In this document: piece by piece, positions 27,871 to 35,758 of the stretch | Layout: every line of letters starts with the position of its first letter | Position numbering within the stretch: the first letter of the stretch is position 1 | Source of the DNA: Thioalkalivibrio sp. ALJ3 | GTDB taxonomy: Bacteria; Pseudomonadota; Gammaproteobacteria; Ectothiorhodospirales; Ectothiorhodospiraceae | Assembly (NCBI RefSeq): GCF_000377205.1 | Contig: NZ_KB897907.1 | Span: 1-64,000, forward strand | DNA length: 64,000 bases | Direction: 5' to 3' | Program-made: the position numbers and the translations under genes | Notes under the pieces: model-generated | What the model saw: the letters and a program-made list of their open reading frames with translations, nothing else | Databases searched by the model: none | Told to the model about the DNA's origin: nothing

Positions 27871-28671
27871 ATGGCCGAGTACTTTTCCAGGGACTGGCTG
27901 GCCCTGCGCGAACCGGCGGATCATGCCGCCCGGCCGGAATCCCTGCTCGGCCCCTTGAACGACGCGCTTGCGGAGTGCGCGACGCCCCTGCAGATCGTGG
28001 ACCTGGGCAGCGGTGCCGGTTCCAACCTGCGCTACCTGGCGCCGCGCCTGGTTGGGCCCCAGCACTGGACGCTGATGGATCACGACGCCGACCTGCTGGC
28101 GATGATCGCCGAGCCGGACGGCGCCGTCACCATTGCCCGGCAGGTGACCGATTTTTCCGCAGGCCCGCCACCGATTCCGCACGATACCAGTCTGGTGACG
28201 GCCTCCGCATTGCTGGATCTGGTCTCCGCAGACTGGCTCGACCGTCTGGTGACGATGCTGACCCAGTGGCCAGTCCCGGTACTGCTGGCGCTCAGCTACG
28301 ACGGGCGCATCGAGTGGAGCCACCCGCATCCGGCCGATGAGCATGTGCGTACCGCAGTGAATTGCCATCAGCGTACGGACAAGGGTTTTGGCCCGGCCTT
28401 GGGGCCCGATGCCGCGGATTACTGTGCCCATGCATTTGCCGACAAGGGTTGTCGGGTGATGATCGAAACGAGTGACTGGCAGCTGGGGGCGGACCAGGCG
28501 GTGCTTGCGGCTGCCCTGATCGGAGGTTGGGCGGAGGCGGCCGCCGAGATGGAGCCGCAGGCACGTCCGATGTACCAGGAATGGGCCAGCTCGCGTCGCC
28601 GGGATATCGCGGACGGGCAGTTGCACCTGAGTGTTGGGCACTGCGATATGCTGGTATTGGGGAAACACTGA
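27871..28671 (+). CDS. Class I SAM-dependent methyltransferase
   Basis: A 266-aa Rossmann-fold methyltransferase. SAM motif I is IVDLGSGAGSNLRYLAP (about residues 45-61), and motif II-like WTLMDHDADLLAMI follows. The ATG at 27871 follows GGAGGCGG closely; a longer frame into the repeat is discounted. It is the last gene of the dehydrogenase/PTPS/GT4 run. The substrate is unknown. The C-terminal GKH and stop codon lie within a repeat-end palindrome, as in two other genes of the window. Confidence 0.85.
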   Translation: MAEYFSRDWLALREPADHAARPESLLGPLNDALAECATPLQIVDLGSGAGSNLRYLAPRLVGPQHWTLMDHDADLLAMIAEPDGAVTIARQVTDFSAGPPPIPHDTSLVTASALLDLVSADWLDRLVTMLTQWPVPVLLALSYDGRIEWSHPHPADEHVRTAVNCHQRTDKGFGPALGPDAADYCAHAFADKGCRVMIETSDWQLGADQAVLAAALIGGWAEAAAEMEPQARPMYQEWASSRRRDIADGQLHLSVGHCDMLVLGKH

Positions 28672-28681
28672 TCAGTGCTTC
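28662..28681. repeat. Short palindrome resembling joined ends of the dispersed repeat
   Basis: GAAACACTGA and TCAGTGCTTC form adjacent 10-bp inverted arms with one mismatch. The left arm equals the outer end of repeat copies C and D. It includes the methyltransferase stop codon. It may be an excision remnant, a minimal element or a selected gene-end hairpin. Confidence 0.65.
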
Positions 28682-28805
28682 GCTAGCGTAATTGGCGGGA
28701 GTAACTACGGCAATTGTGTTGTCACACGCGTTTAGGAGAATGCGCAGTTCGCCAGAATTCTGCATGGCGCTTGAATCTGGCGGTGCCTGGAGAAGGAGTC
28801 CAAAC

Positions 28806-29456
28806 ATGAAGCGACCACGCCACATTTTTTGGGGTGCCGCGTGCCTTGGCGGTCTGCTGCTGGCGGGGCCAGCGCTGGCGCAGGACGCAGACCCAGCGTC
28901 TGACAAGCCGGGCGCGATGTATGCACCCATGATCCCTGGTCCCTATGGCTACCCGGGAATGCACGGTCAGGGTGGACATCCTGGCGGTCCGGGCATGATG
29001 CATCGAGAAGGCATCCCCGGGCCCTACGGGCAGGGTGCTCGAGGCCCTGGCCATGGAGGCATGATGTACGGCCGGCCCATGGGGCCGGGCCCCTATGGTC
29101 CCGGGCACGGTTATGGGCCGGGCCACGGTTATGGCTACGGACATGGCTGGGATCATGGGTATGGTCCCGGTTATGGCCAGCGGCCTTATCATGGCCCTTA
29201 TCACGGCGGGTCGATGCAGTACGGCATGCCGTATGGCCCCGGGGGGAAGGAGCGCATGCGCGACTTCGACCCGGATTTCGATCCCGAGGACCGGGAGGCG
29301 ATGCGCGAGCACATGCGCGAGCGCCAGGCTGAGCGCGAGAAAATGCGCGAGGCACACCGCCAGGCCGCGGAGCGCGCGCGCGAGGTCTATCGCGAGGAAA
29401 TGCGTCGCCACCGCGAGGCCATGCAAGAGCAGCAAGACGACGCCAACGGATCCTGA
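28806..29456 (+). CDS. Secreted Gly/His/Tyr/Met/Pro-rich low-complexity protein
   Basis: A 216-aa protein, family not recognised. The signal peptide ends near PALAQDADP. Residues 37-150 are low-complexity, built from GPYGP, GHGYGPGHGYG and GGMMYG-like units with many His, Tyr and Met and almost no hydrophobic core. Residues 155-216 are a highly charged Arg/Glu-rich helix (REHMRERQAEREKMREAH). His/Met richness could bind metal ions; the helix could bind a surface or nucleic acid. GAAGGAG lies 8 bp before the ATG. A longer upstream frame lacks this RBS. Confidence 0.75.
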   Translation: MKRPRHIFWGAACLGGLLLAGPALAQDADPASDKPGAMYAPMIPGPYGYPGMHGQGGHPGGPGMMHREGIPGPYGQGARGPGHGGMMYGRPMGPGPYGPGHGYGPGHGYGYGHGWDHGYGPGYGQRPYHGPYHGGSMQYGMPYGPGGKERMRDFDPDFDPEDREAMREHMRERQAEREKMREAHRQAAERAREVYREEMRRHREAMQEQQDDANGS

Positions 29457-29533
29457 ATCCTGGCGCGACCCACGGGGGTCGGGCAGTCGTCCGGCCCCGA
29501 ACTCATGCAGGCAGCTCCGACGGAGGTTTCGTC

Positions 29534-30226
29534 ATGAGCCAATCACGCAGTCTTCTAAAGGCCGGGGTCTTTGGTGCCCTGATGGCCGCCCCCTTTGCCG
29601 TTTCCGCGCAATACGCACCCGGTGACAACTCCGGCCTTGCGCCCTATTCCGGACCCACCGGTCTGGGTGAGCGTCCCGCATTCGCGAGCGAGCGGGGACA
29701 CGGCCTGGACCAGGTTCAGGCCCCGGGTGGCGATCCGGGCGGCCCCGCGGGTGGGCCCCCTCCGGGTAGCGCACCCGGAGGTCCCCCGGGCGGGGCATCG
29801 CCGGGTGGTACCCCGGGAGGTGCCCCGCCGCCCGGGCAGGGCGAGCCGCCACAGCAGCGTGACCCGCAACAGCGCGACGCCGAACCAGGCGAGCCCCCGG
29901 GTGCTCGTGATCCGCGGGGCCGCGATCCACAAGGCCCGCCACCGGGACAGGGGCCGCAAGGTCAGCCGCCGCAAGGTCAGCCGCCGCAAGGTCAGCCCCC
30001 GCAAGGTCAGCCCCCGCAAGGTCAGCCCCCCGCCGGGGATCCCCCACAGGGGCAACCACCGCAAGGCCAGCCGCCAGCAGGGCAGGACATGCCACCTCGC
30101 GATGCCGAGCCCCCGGGTGAGCGAAGCGGAGATGGTCCAGGTGATCCGCCACCTACCGAGGGTGGCATGGGCGAAGAGCCATCCTTCGATGACGATACCG
30201 AGCTTACGCCGGAGATGAATGACTGA
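29534..30226 (+). CDS. Secreted Pro/Gly/Gln-rich repeat protein
   Basis: A 230-aa exported protein, family not recognised. The signal peptide is LLKAGVFGALMAAPFAVSAQ. The remainder is disordered and dominated by Gly-Gly-Pro (residues 65-100) and then perfect PPQGQ pentapeptides (residues 141-165), ending in an acidic tail EEPSFDDDTELTPEMND. The lack of aromatic or hydrophobic residues suggests an extended linker or surface polymer. It follows the other low-complexity gene by 77 bp on the same strand, so the pair may be expressed together. An RBS-like GGAGG lies upstream. Confidence 0.72.
   Translation: MSQSRSLLKAGVFGALMAAPFAVSAQYAPGDNSGLAPYSGPTGLGERPAFASERGHGLDQVQAPGGDPGGPAGGPPPGSAPGGPPGGASPGGTPGGAPPPGQGEPPQQRDPQQRDAEPGEPPGARDPRGRDPQGPPPGQGPQGQPPQGQPPQGQPPQGQPPQGQPPAGDPPQGQPPQGQPPAGQDMPPRDAEPPGERSGDGPGDPPPTEGGMGEEPSFDDDTELTPEMND
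29954..30028 (+). repeat. Tandem 15-bp repeat inside the PPQGQ protein gene
   Basis: Five consecutive 15-bp units of CCGCAAGGTCAGCC plus one variable base encode five PPQGQ repeats. The near identity at DNA level, including third codon positions, points to recent slippage or unequal recombination, and copy number is likely to vary between strains without changing frame. Confidence 0.9.
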
Positions 30227-30309
30227 TCGCCTCGCGCAAGAAACGCGCGGTGCGCGGACCGCTACAGAGGATGTAGGATTGACTTGGAAGGCAAACCGAC
30301 GGGTGACGC

Positions 30310-31005
30310 ATGGATAAAGCAGAAAAGCCGCGCAGTTTCATCAATCGCTACTTCATCGTGATCGTGATCGTGCTCTGGTTCATCGCGTGGTCGGCGCGCG
30401 ATTTCCTCGCCCCGAGCGCCGAAGCGGTCCCCGAGGACGAGGCGGCCGAGCAGGCCGATGCCGTGCCGGCGGACGACACCGATGCGGAGGATGAGGTCGC
30501 GAAGGACGATGTCCGTCCGGGGCCGGCCCGGGACCTCAAGGAAGAGGGAGATCCTGACCCCATGACGGGGGCCGCGCATGATCAGCCATACGTTGAGGAA
30601 GACGCGGAGGTCGATCCGGCACCGGACCTGGCGGCCGAGCGCGAGCCTGCGTTTGAAGGTGATGCGGCGGTCGAGGCGGACGCCGAGCGTGTCGCGCAGT
30701 TTGCCCAGTCGGCTCTGCAGGCCGGGCGTGATGCCTACTGGCGTGGGGGTCCGCGCGCGGCGGTGGGCGTGCTGCGCGAGGGTCTGGAGGCGCTGCCGAA
30801 GGATTCGGTGCAGCGAGCGGATCTGTATGGCGAACTGGGTAACGCGCTGTTTGCCATGCGCGATATCGAAGGTGCGATGGACGCCTGGGAGGGCGCACTG
30901 GAGGTGCTGCCCGAGCGCGAACGGCAGCGCATGATCGAGCGCCTCACTCCGGTATACGAGCGGCATCATGAAGAGGGTTCGGCATACCTGGATGGATACC
31001 GTTAG
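30310..31005 (+). CDS. Membrane-anchored TPR-like protein
   Basis: A 231-aa protein. One N-terminal membrane helix (residues 14-29, YFIVIVIVLWFIAW) is followed by a long acidic Ala/Glu/Asp/Pro linker (about 38-125). A C-terminal helical domain with TPR-like pattern comes last (AGRDAYWRGGPRAAVGVLREG; DLYGELGNALFAMRDIEGAM; DAWEGALEVL). It probably displays a protein-binding module in the periplasm. Partners are unknown; it lies between the low-complexity secreted proteins and the dynamin-like GTPase. Confidence 0.75.
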   Translation: MDKAEKPRSFINRYFIVIVIVLWFIAWSARDFLAPSAEAVPEDEAAEQADAVPADDTDAEDEVAKDDVRPGPARDLKEEGDPDPMTGAAHDQPYVEEDAEVDPAPDLAAEREPAFEGDAAVEADAERVAQFAQSALQAGRDAYWRGGPRAAVGVLREGLEALPKDSVQRADLYGELGNALFAMRDIEGAMDAWEGALEVLPERERQRMIERLTPVYERHHEEGSAYLDGYR

Positions 31006-31192
31006 CAGAACTTGAACCCGTAAACGTCGTTCCGACGTTCTGGGCCCCGAGTGGGGACCAGGTCCTGACTGCGAGCCACACAGGTGTGGACGCAGTGGGT
31101 ATGATGAATGGAGCCAACTCACATCGCGGAGGCGTTCGGCGGGCACATAGTAGCTGTGTCTGCCGGGCGGCCGCCGCCGCAACGGAGTCCGC

Positions 31193-32773
31193 ATGTTTAA
31201 TCGTCCTGGTCGCCGCGTCCGCAAGCAGCTCAAGCTGCTGAGCGATCGCCTCGCCGAAGAAAATCCGGTCCTCAAGGGGGTCGTCGATCCCTTTCGCGAA
31301 CTCGACCGGGTCGGCTATGCCTCCGGGCTGCTGAATCCGCAGGACGATTCCTACGCCTTTACCATCTCCTGGTGGCCGATGATTGCGGTACTGGGGACGT
31401 TTTCGTCGGGGAAGTCGACGTTCATCAACGAGTACGTCGGCACCACTGTGCAGCGCAGCGGCTCGCAGGCGGTGGATGACAAGTTCACGGTCATCAGCTA
31501 TGGCGGCAGCGAACGGGTGCAGGAGCTGCCGGGGCTGGCGCTGGACGGCGATCCGCGTTTCCCGTTCTACCGCGTATCTGACGAGATCGAGCGCATCACC
31601 GATGGTGGTGGCCGTACGGTGGACCATTTTCTGGCGATGAAGACGGCCAACTCCGAGCGCCTGCGTGGGCGAATCCTGATCGATTCGCCCGGGTTCGACG
31701 CCGACGAGCAGCGCGCGACGATCCTGCAGTTGACCGACCACATCATCGATCTGTCCGACCTGGTAGTCGTTTTCTTCGACGCCCGGCACCCGGAGCCAGG
31801 CGCGATGCGCGACACGCTGGAACACCTGGTCAACCGGGTTGCCGAGCGCAACGACTTCAACAAGCTGGTGTTTGTGCTTAACCAGATCGATACCACCTGG
31901 CGCGAGGACAATCTTGAGGAAGTCGTCTCCGCCTGGCAGCGCGCGGTCGTGCGCCAGGGGAATGCCACCGGGCGTTTCTACTGCATGTTCAACGAAAGCG
32001 CCGGGGTCGAGATCGGCGACGAGCAGGTGCGCGAACGCTACGAGGAGAAGTCGCAGCGCGACCGCGCGGAGATCCACGAGAAGATCCAGGAAATCAGCTC
32101 GTCACGCTCGTACCGCATCCTCGGATCCCTGCAGGCGATCGCCGAATCCATCGAAATGGATGCACTACCGGCCCTGCGTCGGGCCCTTGAGCGGTGGCGG
32201 CGCCGGGTCATGCAGGTCGATGCCGCCATGTTCGCGGTGATTGCCGTGATCCTGGGCGTGATTGGCTACAACACGGCAGGCGGATTCGGGCCCTGGATGG
32301 ACGGTTCGGCCTGGGCGTCGATGGGGGATCACCCGATCTGGACGTCGATCGGTGCTGCTGCATTGGTGTTTGTGCTGGTCGGGCTCCACTTTTTCAACCG
32401 CCGCTGGGTCGCCCGTCGCGTCGCCCGCACGTTGCCGACGGAGTCGGCGGCAGGTAACTGGCGGGCCGCGTTTGAAAAGAACACGCGCCCGTGGCGCTTG
32501 ATGTTGCGCCGTGCCCCGCTGGGCCTGAGCCGGCGCAAAATTGGCCGCCTGCATGCGTTGCGCGACCGCGCCGAGGCATATATCCAGCGCCTGAACAACC
32601 AGTTCGTGGATGCCCGGCCCGTGTCCCGCACGGGCGGCCGTGCCTCGGCCGCCGATGTGCACCGCTCGGCAGGCCACGCACAATCGGATACTGTATCGGA
32701 GTCGGCCGGTAACGCCGAGCAGCACACGCCGGCTACCGAAACGTCCCGGGACGCGACCGCGGAGCGTCCCTAA
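31193..32773 (+). CDS. Bacterial dynamin-like GTPase with two membrane helices
   Basis: A 526-aa protein. The dynamin G domain has P-loop GTFSSGKST (residues 68-76), G3 DSPG (164-167) and G4 NQID (230-233). Helical segments lead to two hydrophobic helices at about 345-362 and 381-400, then a basic region and a disordered Ser/Thr/Ala tail. Bacterial dynamins remodel membranes and respond to membrane stress or phage. Membrane insertion by the paired helices replaces a paddle domain. The upstream gap of 187 bp has no gene. Confidence 0.87.
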   Translation: MFNRPGRRVRKQLKLLSDRLAEENPVLKGVVDPFRELDRVGYASGLLNPQDDSYAFTISWWPMIAVLGTFSSGKSTFINEYVGTTVQRSGSQAVDDKFTVISYGGSERVQELPGLALDGDPRFPFYRVSDEIERITDGGGRTVDHFLAMKTANSERLRGRILIDSPGFDADEQRATILQLTDHIIDLSDLVVVFFDARHPEPGAMRDTLEHLVNRVAERNDFNKLVFVLNQIDTTWREDNLEEVVSAWQRAVVRQGNATGRFYCMFNESAGVEIGDEQVRERYEEKSQRDRAEIHEKIQEISSSRSYRILGSLQAIAESIEMDALPALRRALERWRRRVMQVDAAMFAVIAVILGVIGYNTAGGFGPWMDGSAWASMGDHPIWTSIGAAALVFVLVGLHFFNRRWVARRVARTLPTESAAGNWRAAFEKNTRPWRLMLRRAPLGLSRRKIGRLHALRDRAEAYIQRLNNQFVDARPVSRTGGRASAADVHRSAGHAQSDTVSESAGNAEQHTPATETSRDATAERP

Positions 32774-32781
32774 GTGCGCCA

Positions 32782-32803
32782 GGAGGCGCTGAAAGGCGTC
32801 TCC
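32782..32803. repeat. Degenerate repeat-end palindrome after the dynamin gene
   Basis: GGAGGCG and CGTCTCC arms flank CTGAAAGG, 8 bp after the dynamin stop codon. The right arm resembles the outer end of repeat copy A (GGGAGACGC on the other strand). Similarity is short, so membership in the family is tentative. Confidence 0.35.
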
Positions 32804-32865
32804 CTGTAAGATCCGCGATACATGGTTTCCTCGTCGGGGGGCGGGGGCCATGACGGAGTATCACC

Positions 32866-33009
32866 ATGACGGTTGTTGCCTGGTTGCTTTTTGCGCTGGC
32901 CATGATACTGGTCCCGATATCTGTGTGGGCCAGTCTTGCAGCGCTCGGAATCTGCGCGGGTTGCGCGTTGATTCGGGACTGGCGCAAGGCACGCCTGGCT
33001 TCCAAATAG
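32866..33009 (+). CDS. Possible small membrane protein (47 aa)
   Basis: A short frame starting MTVVAWLLFALAMILVPISV with a single hydrophobic helix, then Cys-Ala-Gly residues (GICAGCALIRDW) and a basic end RKARLASK. The positive-inside pattern is sensible for a single-pass protein. No strong RBS is seen and no family is recognised. It lies in the 360-bp gap between the dynamin and DsrE-like genes, which otherwise contains only the palindrome at 32782. Confidence 0.4.
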   Translation: MTVVAWLLFALAMILVPISVWASLAALGICAGCALIRDWRKARLASK

Positions 33010-33133
33010 CAGGTCCGAATTACCGTTGCTTTGTCCAAGTATCGAGGTCGCAAGGGGTGACCTCGGTCCACAGGGGGTGGGTCACGCGCAGGGGGCTGTG
33101 GCGAACCCATCCTCCACCACCAAGGAGGAGTGA

Positions 33134-33604
33134 ATGAGCGATACCAAGAAGTTGGCCATTATTGCGACCAAGGGCAGTCTGGACTGGGGCTATCCCCCGT
33201 TCATCCTGGCCTCGACCGCGGCCGCGCTCGGCTATGAAGTCGAAGTGTTCTTCACCTTTTACGGGCTGCAGTTGCTGCGCAAGAAGATGGATCTGCAGGT
33301 CACGTCGTTGGGCAACCCGGGGATGCCCATGCCCATGCCCATGCCGGTCATGCTCCAGGGTCTGCCCGGCATGCAACGCATGATGACGACGATGATGAAA
33401 AAGAAGATGAAGGCGAAAGGCGTCTCGGATCTCGAGGATTTGCGGGAACTTTGCCAGGAGGCCGATGTGCGCATGATCGCCTGCCAGATGACAGTGGACC
33501 TGTTCGACATGGACACCAGCGAGTTCATTGACGGCATTGAGTATGCCGGCGCCGCCGCGTTCTTCGAGTTCGCCGGCGAGTCGGACATCTGCCTGTTCAT
33601 CTAG
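33134..33604 (+). CDS. DsrE/DsrF/DrsH-like family protein
   Basis: A 156-aa protein of the family that includes DsrE2/DsrE3 sulfur carriers. It has KLAIIATKGSLDWGYPPFILA at the N-terminus and MIACQMTVDLFDM with the conserved cysteine (Cys117), plus Cys107 and Cys153. No membrane helix is evident, unlike DsrE2. Such proteins exchange persulfide sulfur with TusA and rhodaneses in sulfur oxidisers; no tusA or rhodanese gene is adjacent. A hexamer ATGCCC repeat encodes MPMPMPM at residues 64-70. AAGGAGG precedes the ATG. Confidence 0.87.
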   Translation: MSDTKKLAIIATKGSLDWGYPPFILASTAAALGYEVEVFFTFYGLQLLRKKMDLQVTSLGNPGMPMPMPMPVMLQGLPGMQRMMTTMMKKKMKAKGVSDLEDLRELCQEADVRMIACQMTVDLFDMDTSEFIDGIEYAGAAAFFEFAGESDICLFI

Positions 33605-33640
33605 TCCGGCGGAAGCCCCGGGCGACGCGTTCGCCTGTCT

Positions 33641-33672
33641 CGGCCCCGAGGCATTTGCCCGGGGCCGTTTTC
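33641..33672 (+). terminator. Rho-independent terminator after the DsrE-like gene
   Basis: An 8-bp GC stem CGGCCCCG / CGGGGCCG (33641-33648 and 33660-33667), with an 11-nt loop, is followed by TTTT. It lies 37 bp downstream of the DsrE-like stop and isolates that gene from the aldo/keto reductase. Confidence 0.8.
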
Positions 33673-33743
33673 GTTGTGGCGAGCCGAAATTCTGTGGGTC
33701 TGGAACTTCCAGTGGTTTCGAGGGGACCACGTGATTAGGTTCC

Positions 33744-34700
33744 ATGCGTCGCCAACCCATGTCGAAACGCCCCAACCAGCGACCACGCCGTACTTTCCTC
33801 CAGTGGATGGCCGGCTCGGCCATCGCCGCCGGTACCGGCTGGCCGCTTTCGGGTGCGGCCGGCGAGGAACGCGAACCGAACAGGAAGGCGATTCCCTCCT
33901 CGGGCGAGGAGATCCCGGTGATCGGCATGGGCACCTGGATCACCTTCAACGTCGCGGATGACCCGGATGCCCTCGCGCTGCGCACCGAGATTGTCGATGC
34001 GTTCTTTCGACACGGTGGCGGGATGATCGACTCCTCGCCGATGTACGGGCGCGCTGAGGCGGTGGTGGGACACTGCCTGCAGGAACTGGGATATCCGGAA
34101 GGCCTGATCTCGGCGACCAAAATCTGGACGGGCAGCACCAGCACCGGGCGTAATCAGCATGCGAACTCGCTGGACCTGTGGGGGCTGGACACTCTGGATG
34201 TGCAGCAGGTGCACAACCTGCAGAACTGGGAGGCGCATCTGGAGACGATGCGCGAGAAGCGCGACGCAGGCGAGATCCGCTATATCGGGGTCACGACCTC
34301 CCACGGCCGCCGCCACGAACAACTCGAACGTATCCTCGATCGCGAGGACCTGGATTTCGTGCAGCTGACCTACAACATCCTCGACCGCGAAGCAGAGGAC
34401 CGCCTGCTGCCGCTGGCCCGCGAGCGTGGGGTGGCCGTGATCGCCAACCGTCCGTTCCGCCGCAAGGAGCTGATCAACCGCTTCGAGAACGAGCCACTGC
34501 CGGACTGGGCGGAGGAGATCGATTGCGAGAACTGGCCGCAATTCCTGCTAAAGTTCATCGTCTCGCACCCCGATATCACCTGCGCGATCCCGGCCACCTC
34601 GGTCGTGGAGCACATGCGGGAGAACATGGGAGCCCTCTACGGCCCGATGCCGGATGACGACATGCGCCAGCGCATGATCGGCTACGTCGAAGCACTCTAA
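33744..34700 (+). CDS. Aldo/keto reductase with Tat signal
   Basis: A 318-aa AKR-superfamily protein. A twin-arginine signal is visible (RRTFLQWMAGSAIAAGTG), suggesting export in folded form with bound NADP(H) or another role in the periplasm. The TIM-barrel has PVIGMGTWITF, MIDSSPMYGRAEAVVG (catalytic Asp and Tyr), SATKIW (Lys) and DVQQVHN (His). The start may also be the ATG five codons later; both keep the Tat motif. It is probably a monocistron, with a terminator upstream and a 41-bp gap to DUF6064. Confidence 0.87.
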   Translation: MRRQPMSKRPNQRPRRTFLQWMAGSAIAAGTGWPLSGAAGEEREPNRKAIPSSGEEIPVIGMGTWITFNVADDPDALALRTEIVDAFFRHGGGMIDSSPMYGRAEAVVGHCLQELGYPEGLISATKIWTGSTSTGRNQHANSLDLWGLDTLDVQQVHNLQNWEAHLETMREKRDAGEIRYIGVTTSHGRRHEQLERILDREDLDFVQLTYNILDREAEDRLLPLARERGVAVIANRPFRRKELINRFENEPLPDWAEEIDCENWPQFLLKFIVSHPDITCAIPATSVVEHMRENMGALYGPMPDDDMRQRMIGYVEAL

Positions 34701-34741
34701 AGAAATTTCTCCTAAACCCTTTATCGTTCCCGGGAGCCCGA

Positions 34742-35410
34742 ATGCTGCCATTCGCCGCCGAAACCCTGCTGTCGATTTTCGGGCAATACAATCGCGCCAT
34801 CTGGCCGTTGCATGGGGTCGCGGCGCTGATGGTGTTCGTCGCACTGGCGATGGCCCTGGTGGGCGGCCGGGGGGGTGGGCGTGTCGTGGGCCTTTTGCTC
34901 GGCGTGCTGTGGATCTGGATCGGGGTCGTGTTCATCGGGGGCGTGCTGGCGGAATTCCACTTCTGGGCGACTCGTCTGGCGGGCGTGTTCGTCGCACAGG
35001 GCCTGATGCTTCTGTTCGCCCTCACCCTGCTGGGACGTCATGGTTTTGGCTGGCCGGGCGGTGTGGCCGGCGTTTTCGCGATCGTGGTGATCGCCTATGC
35101 GACGGTGGGCCATGCCCTGCTGGAGGTCCTGCTACTCGGGACACCCTGGGCACAGGCGCAGTACGTGGGTGTGGTGCCCGGCCCCACCATGCTGGTTACC
35201 CTGGGTATCCTGCTGCTGGCTCAGCCGCGCCCGGCGCTGATCCTGGCGGTCATCCCCTTCCTCTGGGCCCTGGTCGCCGCCTATATCGCCTGGGAGCTGG
35301 GCCTCTGGCTCGAATATCTGCCGGCCGCCCTGGGTGTGATCGCCTTCGTTTTGCTGCTGGGTCGCTGGTTTTACCCGGGTGAGAGGCGGCTGTTTCGCTC
35401 CGGCGGATAG
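34742..35410 (+). CDS. DUF6064 family membrane protein
   Basis: A 222-aa protein with six or seven hydrophobic helices and very short loops. The N-terminus MLPFAAETLLSIFGQYNRAI and WIGVVFIGGVLAEFHFW match the DUF6064 family as remembered; function is unknown. It follows the Tat-exported aldo/keto reductase on the same strand and precedes a cupin gene. Confidence 0.75.
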   Translation: MLPFAAETLLSIFGQYNRAIWPLHGVAALMVFVALAMALVGGRGGGRVVGLLLGVLWIWIGVVFIGGVLAEFHFWATRLAGVFVAQGLMLLFALTLLGRHGFGWPGGVAGVFAIVVIAYATVGHALLEVLLLGTPWAQAQYVGVVPGPTMLVTLGILLLAQPRPALILAVIPFLWALVAAYIAWELGLWLEYLPAALGVIAFVLLLGRWFYPGERRLFRSGG

Positions 35411-35476
35411 GTGGCATTTTGGCGCCCGGTCGCGGCCCCGTTAGGCTTGCCATTTTCCCGGATAGAGGAGAACGCG

Positions 35477-35752
35477 ATGTCCATTGAAGTGATCCATCGG
35501 CCGGAGCAGGAGCATCTGGAACGTCTCGGCGTATTCGACTGGCCGGTGTGGGAGAAGGAGGTTTCGACCTTCCCCTGGCACTACGACGAGCGCGAGGTCT
35601 GCTACATCCTGGAGGGCCAGGTGACGGTCACTCCGGACGGTGGTGGCGAGCCGGTGACGGTCGGCGAAGGCGACCTGGTGACCTTTCCCGAGGGCATGGG
35701 CTGCACCTGGGAGATCCACCGCGACATCCGCAAGCACTACCGCTTCGGCTGA
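35477..35752 (+). CDS. Small cupin-domain protein
   Basis: A 91-aa single-domain cupin (DUF861-like). It contains WHYDEREVCYILEGQVTVTP, with a His and Glu of the first metal motif, and VGEGDLVTFPEGMGCTWEI in the second. Proteins of this size bind small ligands or metals and are often found in ureidoglycolate or sugar-acid contexts, but nothing nearby fixes the ligand. The ATG after GAGGAG at 35466 was preferred over a longer frame. Confidence 0.85.
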   Translation: MSIEVIHRPEQEHLERLGVFDWPVWEKEVSTFPWHYDEREVCYILEGQVTVTPDGGGEPVTVGEGDLVTFPEGMGCTWEIHRDIRKHYRFG

Positions 35753-35758
35753 ACGACT

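Noticed and set aside
29954..30028. Short regularly spaced repeats considered as a CRISPR array
   Set aside because: Units are contiguous without spacers and lie in frame within a coding sequence.
31023..31039. Hairpin AACGTCG-TTC-CGACGTT after the TPR gene
   Set aside because: Perfect 7-bp stem but no U-tract and modest GC, so I do not call it a terminator.
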